Assembly: GCA_026119935.1 (NCBI GenBank)
Contig: JALRMH010000007.1
Span: 124,001-188,000 of the forward strand
DNA length: 64,000 nt
Source: Endothia cerciana
Lineage: Eukaryota > Ascomycota > Sordariomycetes > Diaporthales > Cryphonectriaceae
Direction: 5' to 3'
Part shown: positions 1 to 12,500 of the stretch, piece after piece
Numbering within the stretch: the first letter of the stretch is position 1
Layout of the letters: every line of letters begins with the position of its first letter
Notes under the pieces: generated by a model
The model's database searches: none
The model's input: only the letters and a program-made list of their open reading frames with translations
Told to the model about the DNA's origin: nothing
Made by a program: the position numbers and the translations under genes

Positions 1-3000
1 AATGACAGCTCAATCCGCGTGGTGACGTCGTCCTCCACGGCGCCGGAGCTCACCGCGCCTGCGGGAAGCCTGAAGATTCCACGTTGATATCCTTTGCCAA
101 CCGTCCCATGCCGTTCAGGACATACCTGGTGCGTTGTGCCAAAAAGAAGGACCAAGGTCAAGTGTGAGGTCTAATATGCTCCTCATTCTATCGCCTCCTT
201 TAGTCGCACCAGAGGCAGAGCTGCAGCGGATCTATACCACCCTGCCTCCATCACTCCACCAGATGTTGAATCGTACTCCCGGCGTCTTTTGCGCCAGACT
301 TCACAGCGGGCTGCTGGTCGCTGCCACTTTCATCGACGAGCCCCAACTAATGTCCTCCTGGGCGTGGATCGATCGGCACCGAGTCATCTGAGTGCATTTG
401 AGCGTTTAGAGGTCGTGACTCGGTCTCGGGCAGCAAAACGCTGCTCGATGAGCGTCTGTTGCATGACGGTTTGGGATGGTAACATCGGCCGCTGCCTGCC
501 CTGCTGGGTTGCCCTGCAAAGTGGCGACTGAGAGACCGCCGCCAGCCAATTCGACCTGCGACTACATCTCATTGGTGATCACATAGGGCTGAGTGATTAT
601 TAAAGCACAAGGTATAATATCATAACTTAGCATGCTATGCACCTGGGCAACATGGTCTCGGGAGGTGTCTCAAGATCTCAACCATCGTCTGGTCGATACC
701 CCCGCTCCGGTCTGGGTTTGATAGACTTCTGAATCAGCAAAGGCGAGCGCTTGTTACAGCCGATGCCGTCAGAGTGCTGCGTGGTATGTGGAAGCGCTTC
801 TCGCAGCCAGTAGAGAAGAAGGGAGGGGGGGTTAACAGTCGTTTCGCGATGGATAGGAGAGACATTGGTTTATATAGTACCTATCCCTATACAGCGAACC
901 CTTCCTTCCAGACCAGCGGGAGTGCTTGCATCAGCCAAAATTGATGTAACCGTCCTTCACCGAGGCTCTTCCTCCTCGAGGCGTTGCAGGTAACTCTTTT
1001 TAACTTGTTTGTGTGAAAAAGGACCAATCGACGCGACAACTCACACACGCGGCTGGAGTAGCTCCTGTGGCTAAGGGTTGGCTAACAGAATGCCCAGCCG
1101 CCCGGCCGAGCCGGGTTTGAATGAGACTGCGAACTGCCCCTTTTAGCTCAGTAAACCCTGGTGATGTCGCGCTGGGATTGTGATCTCAGACACCTGTTGA
1201 GTTTGCGCAGAGTCGAGGGTCGACTCAGGTTGATGGTCCAAGAGCAGAGCAGTTCCTGCACCGAACCAGGGCAGGAAGAAAAGGCCTATCACATCAGGAT
1301 CCATCCGCGAGATGGACGACGAAGAGAAGGAGAGTGAGCGTGATAAGATAGCAGCGACCACCGAAGGATCAAAAGTGCAATCTGACGACGATCCTGGCCG
1401 GGGCTCGGAAGATTATACTAGTGGCAGCCACTTGCACCGGCCTGGACCCTTTTCAGATAAGCCCGTCTGGACTAGCAGCGTGGCAGGCTGGTTTGTGTCC
1501 GGTGCCCCCAACGAGCTACAGGATCGACACCTGGCGAGGCTGATGAACTCGTCGGTGAGGCTGAGGTCAGACAGGACTCGAGAAGGAGAGGGGGGGAGAG
1601 AGAGAGGGCACCTGGGATCAGCTGGTCGGGACAAGGAGGCAGAATAGACCATACCGATCTGCCACTGGTACTAGGTCGGTACGGCTCGGTCTGTGTAGGT
1701 CTGCGCTTTGGAACCGTTCTTTTAATAGATGACGTTGCATGCAGCGATACCACAGAAGTCGAAATGAGCAAACGTCTGTGTGTCCGGCAAGGCGGTTGGT
1801 TGCATTCCTGCCCAGATGGTAATAGCGCCGAATGAGGGAGTAAACTCACCTCGAGTTGAGGCTCTCTCCCTCTCCCCTTGTGGTGCCGGCAGATCAGAGA
1901 GAGATATAGTAGACATGGGCAGGCATGACGAGAACCAGATGAGGCATATTGCAATTGACGGGCTGCTTCATGCGCACTACCCGCTGTAACTCTACCAATA
2001 GCACGAATGGGCAGGCGTACGGCGGGCGGCCGGGTGTCACAGTGACAGGGTGAAGGTCCATCTGATGTCCTCCTCATTTGCGGCCCGGTCCAATTCGCTT
2101 CGATATCAAATTGATGCCCCTCTTTTCCGTCCGCAGCTGGCCCTTGTCGTCGTGCCGCAACGTCTTCTTGCGTGCCTGTGTCCCTGGGGGGGCTTCATGC
2201 AGGTACCCCTACCCCGGCCCTCTGCCAATTTCCCTTGGTTACTCCCATTCGGAGTACGAAGTACTGAACCAGACCAGACAGCGAGGGTCACCCCCCCCCC
2301 CCAAAAAAGTGACCTGGGCTGGACGGTTTTTCTCCCGCTCCTCGTTCCTCACATCAATCACGGCCGTCCACGCCATCCCATCTTCACCCTTCTCCCCTCG
2401 CCCCCCATCTCGCCCCAATCACCGGTGCTGTGGTTCCTCCTGCAGACACAGGCCATCGACTGCCGTGCGCGTCCCAGCTGTGGTGGTGTCCCGTGTGGTG
2501 CTGAACCGGAATATTTTCTAATCCACCCTTCCCATCTCCTCCCACACACCCTCTCCTCCATTTGTTCGTTAATCAGTCACCACCAACCGCCACACAAGCC
2601 TGGGAGGATCAGCGGTGCAGTTCCTCACCACCACCACCACACCGGTCTTCCTCTAGCTGTGGTCTGCGGCCTATCCCCCTACGCCGCCGCCGTCTCAGGA
2701 CACCCTCACCTGCCACTCATTTGTCGAGGCCCGTCCGGTCTCGCGCCCTCCGACTGTCTCGTCGGCGAGGTCTTTCCCATTCGTTCCCTTACTTGTTCAC
2801 TTCTACGCTCTACTTCACCCTACCTTAATTTGTTTGCCCTTACTGGTCATTTAATCCCACCCCCTAACCTGTCATCACCCTATTGTCGGCTTGACGGCTC
2901 CCACACCTCGTGCATCTCCCCCGCGTTCCTGCCTCCTTCAGCCGCCACCTTTACAGAGACACCACCCACCTCTCACTGCTGCGCCCAGCCCTCTTCACGG

Positions 3001-3626
3001 CAGCCACGACCCGTCACGATAGGCTTCGGCGGATTTCTCTCGAGCCTGCTTCCGGTCCACCCAGGTCGACGATTTGGGCGTGGGAAGGGCTTTTCGTAGT
3101 TATCTGTCTGCGCGCTGTTGAGATTATCTCCGCCAACCCTCCCGCGACCGTCTTTGTTGTCCTACGAAAAGGCTCGACCGACTTCCTCAGGTCCACGACC
3201 CATCCACTGGACCCCCGCCAAATAATCCGCGAGCCTTCTTTTTGGTTAGGACTGTACCACATGTCCAGCATCTCTCCACCGAGCAAAACATAGAAACGTC
3301 CCGGAGCTGGAGTCTGTTATTGGGTCGCGCCGACTTTCACCACCCATTCACCCCCTCGCCTCCCGACACTGGACGCTCGGCGCCTGGGGATCACCATTCT
3401 GGGTCGCGTAGATTTTCTGACAGCAATGAGCTCACTGCCGCGGTGATACACGACCCATTCGCCGACTCTCTCCTCCAAGTACGGCTTGCAGGGAATCCAA
3501 ATCTCCGACCTGCGGGCCCCAATTGGCGGCTGTTGCGGATTACGGGGAGTTCCCGCCCAGGGCCAGGACGGGGCGAGAAAAGGCTGGAGGAACGACGGCC
3601 TTTGGTTCGCAGGAGCAACAGTCACC
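1..3626. other. Gene-poor leader region upstream of the SH3 protein gene
   Basis: I see no convincing gene here. From about 2050 to 3600 the plus strand is very rich in C and T, which suits a long fungal promoter or 5' leader for the gene starting at 3627. There is a C12 run at 2291-2302 and a short CAC repeat near 2625-2640. Open frames in the CT-rich part have proline/serine/histidine-rich low-complexity products with no domain, so I treat them as chance. Confidence 0.6.
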
Positions 3627-5431
3627 ATGTCCTCTTGCATCTCCCTCCAGGGCTCGACGACCTGCCCGTCCTTCGCCTCCGCATCGATATCGACCGACTC
3701 CACCCTCGTGGGCTACTTGTGCGCAAACCAAAAGTCCTCGTGGTGTCGTGGTTCCAGCGGCTGACCTTCCCTCACAGCTCATTCTTGCAATACGTATCAG
3801 ACCGTGCCTCCTTCGATTCCCAACTCGAATCTTATGTCCAGACGGCGTTTGTAGAGCAACAGTAAGTTGTTGGATGGACCACCGAGATGTGCGCTGCCGC
3901 AGGGCGCCTTGGCTGACATCCACTCCAGATATGAAGACCGGTTTGGTTGCGGTAATGTTGACCTGACGAACACCTCTGATCTCTACGCACGGTTCACCAC
4001 CTCTGTCATATGCAACTCCATCGTCCAGAACTCCATCGACGCCTGTGGATTGAGCGGGACGCAAACACGGCCGCTGTGTGCCGACGCCTGCGTAAGTCTC
4101 GCGTGTCCGCACCCAGTCACTATTTGCTGACCATCACCCAGGCGGACTACGCTGAGAGCGAGGCGTACTACCTCTCCGACAGTCAACTATGCTCTAACCC
4201 CAGCAATGGGTCTTCCGCTGAAGTTAGGGCTGACTTCACGAATTGCGCACTACCCGCCAATTCGCTATCATCCGCCAGCTGCATCGATGGTATCGACAAC
4301 GAGCCGGACAACTGCGGATTTGGCAACAGCACAATCGGCCTCTGCTCATACTGCGCATCTGGCGGGACTAACTCGACCGACACCTGCTGCTACAATTCGG
4401 ATGCAGAATCACGCTGTGCAGACGTTACTCTGCCTTCTATAACATCAACCATCACGCTTCCGACCTCGACTTCCAGCGCGAGCGCTACTGCTTCGGCATC
4501 TTCCGGCGGAGGAAATGGGCTCTCTCGTGGTGCGGTCGCAGGCATCGTCATTGGGTCGATCGCCGGAGCTGCGTTGATAATTGGTGTCATTCTCCTCTGT
4601 TGCCTGTTTATCAGACGACGCAAGAGGGGAAGCCAGCAAGGCAGCATCTTCAACCAGCCACAGCCAGCCAGGAGAGGACCTATGATGGCCCAAGCTGCTC
4701 CGCCTGCGCAAACCCCGGAGGGCTACGAAGTTTTGCCTGGTGGTAGGATAGCCAGAATGTCGGCTTTGGAAGGTCACTCGGGAGATGCACCCTCTCGTCA
4801 CTCGGGAAGTGCCGCTGCTTTCGGCGTTGCGGGAGCCAGACCCGGAGACAACCAGTCCTCGTCGGACGAGTTTGGGGACAGTCCTGGGTCAGAACCACGT
4901 GCTGGTGTATTGCGGCCTCCACCGACAATGCTCAAGAGGTCGGGGTCTTTGTCGAGCGGCTCGGTGCTGCTTGGAGCTGACGACAACGGCAGCAACGGGA
5001 TGCCCTCACCGCGAGGAGTGGGCAGCCAACAATCCGAGCAACTGCCGTACTTCAAGGACTATTACTCTCAAGACGAGATCCACCCCGGCGACGGTGTGGC
5101 GGTGTTGTGGGCATACCAGCCACGTGCTGCTGACGAGTTCGCCCTCGAGCGGGGCGACATGCTGAAGGTGGTCGGAATATGGGACGATGGCTGGGCAACC
5201 GGTATCATGATGGACGACCGAGCCGATGAGTGGGAAGCTAGGCATCAAGAACAACGAGACAGCGGTGTTTCGCACATATCTCGCCGTGCTCCCGAGTCTT
5301 CGCCGCCTGTCAGCGGCGAGATCAAGGCCTTCCCCCTGGTGTGTGTGTGTCTCCCAGAGCACTGGAAGAAGACCATCGAGGGTGACGGCTCGACGGAGAC
5401 GACGTCGAGCGGTGCACATCAACAACGCTGA
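3627..5431 (+). CDS. Single-pass membrane protein with C-terminal SH3 domain (Fus1-like)
   Basis: Four exons join in frame: 3627-3718, 3778-3861, 3929-4091 and 4142-5431, giving 542 aa. The start is the ATG at 3627, which has a good CACC context. The N-terminal half (about residues 1-255) is cysteine-rich and Ser/Thr-rich and looks extracytoplasmic. It is followed by a Ser/Gly stretch and one clear membrane helix (AGIVIGSIAGAALIIGVILL) with a basic stop-transfer RRRKR. A long disordered cytoplasmic region leads to an SH3 domain near residues 430-515, with the typical pattern WAYQPRAADEFALERGD, then DDGWATG, then AFPLVCV. This architecture matches fungal Fus1/SH3 membrane proteins, which organise polarised growth or cell fusion at the plasma membrane. 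The family is assigned from architecture and the exact orthologue is uncertain. An uncertain point is the first donor (GTGCGC at 3719), chosen because it restores frame. Confidence 0.85.
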
Positions 5432-6620
5432 ACAACCATTTTCTGCACATGTTACGACCGTACGACGTTTTCCATCACCCCGGATGAGGGCCGGCTCACA
5501 CGCTCCAGGCATTCTGCACCACTTCGCCTTAACATGAAGCAGATTAGGGCCTCACGAACATTCCCGACTCACTTGGTCGCCGAGTTTTCCTTTCCTTGTA
5601 CATATTCGATGCTCGGTGGCGCGTTCAGTCCCGCGCTTTTGTCGGCCCCTTATGAGAGGGTCGCATGTCTGCATCCCCAAAAGACAGCCTATTCTAGTTT
5701 ACAGCCCTTGCAAAGACGGGCGTTTTCGGCGATGGTGGAGATCACTGCGCCCTCCCATCTTGATTTTTATGGTTTTTGGTTCAATATACCCAGGTTGACG
5801 AAGGCTTTCCTCCAGCAATGAGAAGCCTACGAGGTGATGGCCCATGGCCTCTAATTCTGAACTGGTTCTCAGGGAGAGGCGGAATACAGCTACATTTTAT
5901 GTCTCGGGGGAGGGGGGGAGAGAAGAAGATACCGCAGAGAATTTTAAATAATGCCGTAATCGGCTTACGAGACATATCCCAAGGGGCACGGGCACCTTTC
6001 TTATAGAATGACCGACCCTGATCAATTTTACTTGATTGCCCATATCTTTCGTCCGAGGGTGTCTTGGCAGAACATCGCCAAAGACAGATCTTATGACTCA
6101 AAGCCAGCTTCTACGTTCGTGAGATTTGGTAAACATCACCACTCTCGGTCAGCGTCATCACCGCATGACCGAATATCGAGCTTCAAGATCACCATTACCA
6201 TGGCTACCCCCGGACGAAGCTACAGGCCACAAGGACCTATCCTCTTTAGCCTCTTGAGTCCGCAGCCCTCCGCGCCATCATTCTACTACTATCGCAGCTG
6301 GACGTCTCTTCCTCAAGACCTCGACTAGCCTGCTATGAACCGGATCGGTCACGACGCGCTCATAATCTTCGCTTATGAGGCCTTTGCGGGACCCAAGCCC
6401 TGGACCCGTTCATGAGCACCGACCTGGACATCGCGCTATGGTGATCGGACGCAGCCGAAGAGATGCCGGCCGTGATCGTGCGGCCTGTGGGCATGGGTCA
6501 ACGGCCCGATGTGTATCTCGTCCAGATGTGACACGAACGAGGTGCTGGGGAGGGGGGGGGGGAGGTGGGGACTGGGCTGTATTCGTCCAGTGGGGTTTTG
6601 GGAAGGGGTTGATAATTTGG
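5432..6620. other. Intergenic, convergent 3' ends
   Basis: This stretch lies between the stop codons of the SH3 gene (plus) and the Zn2Cys6 regulator (minus). I see no coding signal. It contains a G11 run at about 6552-6562, just beyond the regulator's stop codon. Short purine-rich stretches near 5907-5935 have no recognisable function. Confidence 0.5.
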
Positions 6621-9044
6621 TCATTCTGGACACGGGGCATCCCGACCAGGCTTGCGGGTGGATGGCACCGCGCTCGCAGGGCACGGAGGGCAGGCCTCGA
6701 AAAGGTGACTCTTCGCATCTTTGGCGAGCGGCCAGGCCGATGAGCACTCGTCCAGGGCCTGGAGGAGGTAGTCCATCTCCTCTGGGATGCCAAGGGTAGA
6801 TACGACCTTGGCAGCTTGGACGATCCCGTACACGAACGTGAGGGGGGCGTGCCGAAGACCATACTGGACACGGTACCTCCGCAGCAGCGCGATTATATCC
6901 TGGGCGGAAGCGAGGCACGTCGGGCTCGATCCCTCGGCCGGCTCGTGGTTCAGGATGATCCGGATGCTGTGAAAGAGTATTCTGGGAGCCTTGCGCGTCA
7001 GTCGAGCCCCTGATAGACCTTGCCCCCGGTGTGGGGGGGGGGGGTTTGATCGGTAGCTTACTGCAGTGTCGCGACCGTTGGCAGGAGATTGGTCTGAGCC
7101 GGGGTCCATTTATTCCACTGCAGGGCCTTGTCCAGTGATTTGTCCCATCGGTACAGATCCAGCCTGAGAGCATCAATACAAGCCCTGCGCCGGGAGCCCT
7201 CGGGGCTGCCCTTCAACGAGTAGAGCTGGCCCAACATTCGGGATACAATCGATGCCAGGCCAATCTGCATCTGAAAGGACAGGACCAGCAGTCGTGCGTC
7301 GTCGTGCCCTTCCTCCTTACCTTCGAAGCCTGCTGGAAGCCATGGGTCCATCTCGGCGAAGTCTCTGCGGAATGTTAATATGACCATCGCCGTCAAGACC
7401 GCGGTTTTATTCGGAATTTGCTTACGGTAGGCATTGCGTCAGCTGGACCTCCGCATCATCGTCGCTTAGGCTCACTGGCCGCCCGAGGATAAGGCTGATC
7501 AACTTGTCAGAGACGTAGCAGCCCCAGTAGATCCTTCTTCGTACCTCGATATCTTCTGGGGATGCTAGTGATCTGTCCATCAACAGCCAGTGACGGGGAT
7601 CCTTCTGGAAGCCAAGGTCCATGGCCATGCGGAAAGCGATGCCTGCTCGGTGCCGTTGTCAGTCGGCGTCAGGGCCCTTCGTCGGCAGGTCAACGGAACC
7701 CAGACCTACCCGAGTACTCCCAGCCCTTGGAAACATTCCCGCGACCGATCTCGTAATATGCCAAACATAAGAAGGCCTGAACGTTGGGAATGCATGGACG
7801 TGCTAAGCCCGAGACGAGCAGGATACTTTCTGCCGCCGCGAAGAACCGCTCGCTGGACTCCCGGCGGTCCGGAGCATCAACGACGAGCAGGCCGAGCGCA
7901 CAGATCGCAAGCAGTAGCGAGCCGGACCAGTACTTCCTCCCGGGCTGCTTGCTGAAGTGTTCACGGAGGAATGCCTCGCGGTAGATGAACATGAAATGGG
8001 GGTACTGCCACCTGAAGAAGTGCACCAGGGCGTTCATGACGAGCTCGCCGTCCAGCTCGATGCCGAAATGCTCCGTGACGTATGAGAGGTGAGAGTCACG
8101 GGCGGCATCCGCGGCGCTGACGATCTGGTCGAGGTCCGCGCCTTGCAGCCGCGCGCCGGGTGACGAGACATGGTATATGCTCGTCGGTCCATGGAACACG
8201 AGCGTGCCCTCGGAGTCCTGGTGAAGGTGGTAGTGCTGAGTGCGATCCGGAACAGCGGGACTGTCGCGCGTCCCCGCTGAGGCCGGCGCCCCCTCGTCGG
8301 TCTCTGGTTTAGCACGATCACCAAAGTGCATCTCGGAGAGCATCCGGTCCTTCTCGGCAGGGCTTGCGCCTTGAAGCTGGACGAGGACAGACTCCAGCCA
8401 GGCGACGCGGTTCTCTAGGCCCGTCACGTATTCGCGAGGCGCCGGACGCCGCTTAGCGTCCGTCTCGCGATACTCGCATTGGTGCCCCGCGCCGACACAG
8501 CTGCTGCAGGGCTCCGTCCTGGAGCATTTCAGCTGGAGAGGTGTTTCTCATCAGCCTTGTCACCTTCTTGGCGTGGTGGAGGGGCGGCCGTGTACCTTGC
8601 GGAACTGGCACCTCTTGCAACTAGGTCGGTATCGTGTTAGTATTCGCAACGGCGATGATATACTGTGGCAACGACAGAGAAGCAGTTGCGGACCGTCAGG
8701 AAATAAAATCCCAAGTTCTGTTATCTGGCTCTGAAACCCAAACAGGTGAGAGGAAGTGGGATTTCTTTTCTTTTCTTCTTCTTCGAAACAAGAGACAAGA
8801 AAAAAGGAAGAAGGGAGAAGTGTACAGATGACAGGCGAGATCTTATCAGGCCGTGGATAGAGCCATTGACACCCCGTATATCTGTCTCTTCCTCGTGCTC
8901 AGGCCGTACCCGAGGAGTGAATCTTGGCCTTTTGCACCCAGAGTGTGTGCAGTGAGTCCAAAGTCTAGTTCAATCCTGGCGGTGAAGACACCCGCGATGG
9001 GCCATAGACACTTACGAGAGCCTCTTCTTAGACACAGGTGGCAT
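6621..9044 (-). CDS. Zn2Cys6 transcription factor with fungal-specific middle homology domain
   Basis: Six exons on the minus strand join in frame: 9044-9016, 8620-8596, 8532-7710, 7642-7426, 7364-7062 and 6981-6621, giving 585 aa. The N-terminus holds a perfect binuclear zinc cluster with spacing C-x2-C-x6-C-x5-C-x2-C-x6-C (residues 11-37: CKRC, KLKC, EPC, SSC, HQC). A leucine-containing linker follows (LENRVAWLESVLVQL), then a fungal_trans region with FFRWQYPHFMFIYREAF and the later YWGCYVSDKLISLILGRP motif. Such proteins bind CGG-type sites as dimers and regulate catabolic or nitrogen genes. The linker resembles the NirA/YBR239C-type group, but the target is unknown. The zinc cluster is split by two introns. 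The first is about 395 nt, unusually long for this window, so an extra upstream exon cannot be ruled out. The C-terminal end after about 6700 is the least certain part. Confidence 0.85.
7033..7044. repeat. G12 homopolymer inside an intron of the Zn2Cys6 gene
   Basis: This run reads as poly-C in the transcript. It lies in the 80-nt intron 6982-7061, about 17 nt after the 5' splice site. Confidence 0.9.
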
Positions 9045-9580
9045 TGTTGAGACAATGCATCCTGTGTTCCTACGACCCCCTGTTTCGTGGTTAGAAACAG
9101 ACTGTTCCGCTCAACAGGTGATTTGGGGATGTCTATCTGACAGTGATGAGTCTTCTGGCGGTCCTGTTGCGTGCGAGGCCAGAGTATAGAGTGTAGAGTA
9201 CTTGAGGTAGAAGTGTTATCGTAGTACTATGTACTACTGCGACGTCATTTCTAGGTCCGGGGTTCGGCGTGGTGCATGTGCTCTGTTGGGGCGGCAGGCA
9301 AGAGCTCCAGAAGGTCACCTCCCCATATAGACCCAAAGATTACTATTTGGCTTCATGAGCATATGAACCGTCTTATCAACCCTCAACTTTCGGATCCGCA
9401 ACGAGCGTGCAACTCCCACGAGGACTTCATCCGACCAGCCGGCTCCTGCCCGTAACCCCCGAGCTCCTGAGTCGCAGAGGGTCAACATGACCAAGTTTCG
9501 TTGCTGTGCCGATCACTCTCTGCGGTAGCTTCTCCGAAGGCTGACTTCCTCCACCGGGTCTCCTCCCTCCGCCGCCGACG
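9045..9580. promoter_or_regulatory. Divergent promoter region of Zn2Cys6 regulator and vps15
   Basis: The two start codons face away from each other across about 536 bp, so both promoters must lie here. No TATA box or recognisable factor site stands out. Confidence 0.55.
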
Positions 9581-12500
9581 ATGGGTCAGGGCTTCTCTGT
9601 CACGACGCCGTCTGCTGGCGCCGCAGGCATCGATGTCCCTGAGCTCGCGGATCTCGTATACGAAAAGGCGATAGGGTCTGCCCGCTTCATGAAGAGCATC
9701 CGCGCCCGCCATCACGATGGAATCGTCCTGGTCAAGGTGTTCGTCAAGCCGTACGCGCCTATGCCGCTCGATGATTATAGGCAGAAGGTTATCTGTGAGC
9801 TTTTCCACGTGGGGATGAAGTGCGTCGTTCTGGCCATCTTGACTGACACCCAGACTTCAAGATGAGCGAAAGGCTCTCGCGGAGATCCCCAACACCCTGG
9901 GGTACCAACGGATCGTCGAGACCGAAACCAACGGATACCTTGTCCGACAATACCTATACAACTCTCTTTATGATCGCCTAAGTACAAGGCCCTTTCTGGA
10001 GGATATAGAAAGGAAATGGCTGTCGTTCCAGCTCCTCTGCGCCCTGCGCGACTGTCACGCGAAGGACATATACCACGGCGATATCAAAACGGAGAACACC
10101 CTTGTGACCTCGTGGAACTGGCTGTATCTCTCCGACTTCTCATCATCTTTCAAGCCGGTTACACTGCCCGACGACAACCCGACCGACTTTTCCTACTTCT
10201 TCGACACGTCAAGTCGGCGGACATGCTATATTGCCCCCGAGAGATTCGTTGCGCCGGGCGAGGGCGCGGACCTCGATACCAAGCTGACTTGGGCCATGGA
10301 CATCTTTAGCGCGGGATGTGTGATTGCGGAACTGTTCCTTGAGGCGCCTATTTTCAGCCTCAGCCAGCTGTACAAGTATCGCAAGGGCGAATATGACCCG
10401 GATATATCCCAGCTGAGTCGAATTCCAGACAAGGACATTCGCGAGCTTGTCTCGTCCATGATCCAGCTGGACCCGCAGAAGAGGTACTCGGCCGAGCAGT
10501 ACCTGGAGTTCTGGAGGGGGAAAGCCTTCCCAGATTACTTTTACACTTTCCTGCATCAGTACATGGGGGTGATCACGGATCCGTCCTCTGGCCAGTATCC
10601 TATCTCGGGCGCGACAAGCAATCTCGGAGAGGCCGATGAGCGTATCGACCGGGTGTTCTACGACTTTGATAAGATCTCCTACTTTCTCGGGTACCAGAAT
10701 GATTCTCGAGGCTCAGAGCCAGTGCGGCACTCACCTCGCCTGGGTCTCGGCCACTTTCCTGTCCGGTTGAACATCCCGAACAACGAGCACGCAGTCTCGC
10801 GCGATGCTCAGCAAGCTGCGGACGACGGAACCCTGATATTCTTGACCCTGGTGGTATCGTCTCTCCGAAACACAGCACGAGCATCGTCCAAGGTTCGGGC
10901 GTGCGATGTGCTGCTGGCGTTTGCAGAACGGCTGACGGACGAGGCAAGGTTAGACCGAGTCTTGCCCTACCTGATGACACTTTTGAGCGACAAAGCCGAC
11001 ATTGTTGTGATCACTGCGATAAGAACGATAACACAACTTTTAGCCCTCGTCAATGCAGTCAATCCCGTGAATGCTCACGTATTTCTGGAGTATGTTCTCC
11101 CACGGTTGGCCTTCGCTCTTTACGGAAGTGCCAGTCAGCCAAGTCCATTGGTGAGGGCGACATATGCGTCTTGCATTGGCAGTTTGGCAACGACAGCGAA
11201 GAAGTTCTTGCAAATGTCGACTACACTGAAGGCGGTGGGCGCCATCGTGACGGCGGACCCAGAGGTTGAATCTGGCAGCCAACCAAATGGCAGTTTCGAT
11301 GGGCTGTTTGACGAGGCTCAGCAAGCATTGATTTTCATGTTGGAGCACCATACGAAGAATCTCATCGAGGACGTCGACCCGTACGTTCGGAGAGCGTTTC
11401 TCAGCTCCGTGCCGGAGCTGTGTCTTTTCTTCGGAACCGCAGAGTCCAACGACATCATCCTCACACACCTCAACACTTATCTGAACGATCGAGACTGGAT
11501 GTTGAAGTGTGCCTTTTTCGAGACTATCGTTGGCATAGCTGCGTTCATGGGCAGCGTCAGCCTCGAAGAGTTTATTTTGCCCCTTATGATCCAGGCACTC
11601 ACGGATACCGAAGAGAATGTCGTGCAAGGGGCATTGCATTCCTTGGCCCAACTGGGCTGCCTCGGTCTCCTGTCAAAGCCAAGGTTATGGGAGCTTGTGG
11701 ACGTTGTAGCGCGCTTCTCAATGCATCCGAACATCTGGGTGCGTGAGGCAGCAGCTGAATTTCTCTCGGCTGCGGCGAAATATCTCTCCCCGGCAGATGT
11801 CAGATGCATTCTGCTCCCAATGACCTCAATCTATCTGAAGACGACCATCGTGCCCACAGACTTTTCCGAGCTGTCTTTGCTCGATACCCTGAAGAAGCCG
11901 CTGTCACGTTCGGTGTTTGATCAGGCGCTGTTGTGGGCAGTGCAATCTGACAAAGGCCTCTTCTGGAAATCTATGCGCAATATGCGCAGGTTGTCGTTTG
12001 GCACACCGGCTACAGCGATATCAGGCCCAGCAGTAAAAGACCTGCACCCTCGGAGCCTTAATAAGGTTTCGAAAAACGAAGAGGATGAGCAATGGTTGGG
12101 GAGACTGCGCAATCTGGGTCTCTCACCTAACGACGAATTTAAATTGCTGGCCCTTCGAGAGTTCATATGGCGACTCAGCCAGATCAAAGCGCGGGATTCG
12201 AATGCGAACAGTATGAATGCTGAGCTGAACGACATCATCAACCTTCGGACACTTGGTGTCACAGTGCAGACGGTAATGTTTGATGAGGAGATACCAACAA
12301 AGTCACTGGGCGTGGCCGACGGGGACACAAACACACCCCGCACGATCACAGACGCCCTGATGGACGCATCTATGAGCATTGATGATCCTGTGGGCAAGCG
12401 GAAGCGAGCTGCCATGAACAGTCACAGGAACCGGTTGAGCAGTCAAATGACTGTTTCACCAACTGCCTATGATCGTCGTGCCCTTGATGAAGGACCTATG

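Noticed and set aside
1472..2077. 201-codon open frame on the minus strand
   Set aside because: Ser/Arg/Pro-rich, no domain, in a non-coding upstream region.
2050..3099. 349-codon open frame on the plus strand
   Set aside because: Low-complexity Pro/Ser/His product without domain, produced by CT-rich sequence. No splice or homology pattern supports it.
9820..9853. Alternative 34-nt intron in vps15 (donor GTGCGT at 9820, acceptor at 9852-9853)
   Set aside because: It also keeps frame, but 34 nt is shorter than fungal introns normally are. The 67-nt intron 9795-9861 with GTGAGC donor fits better.
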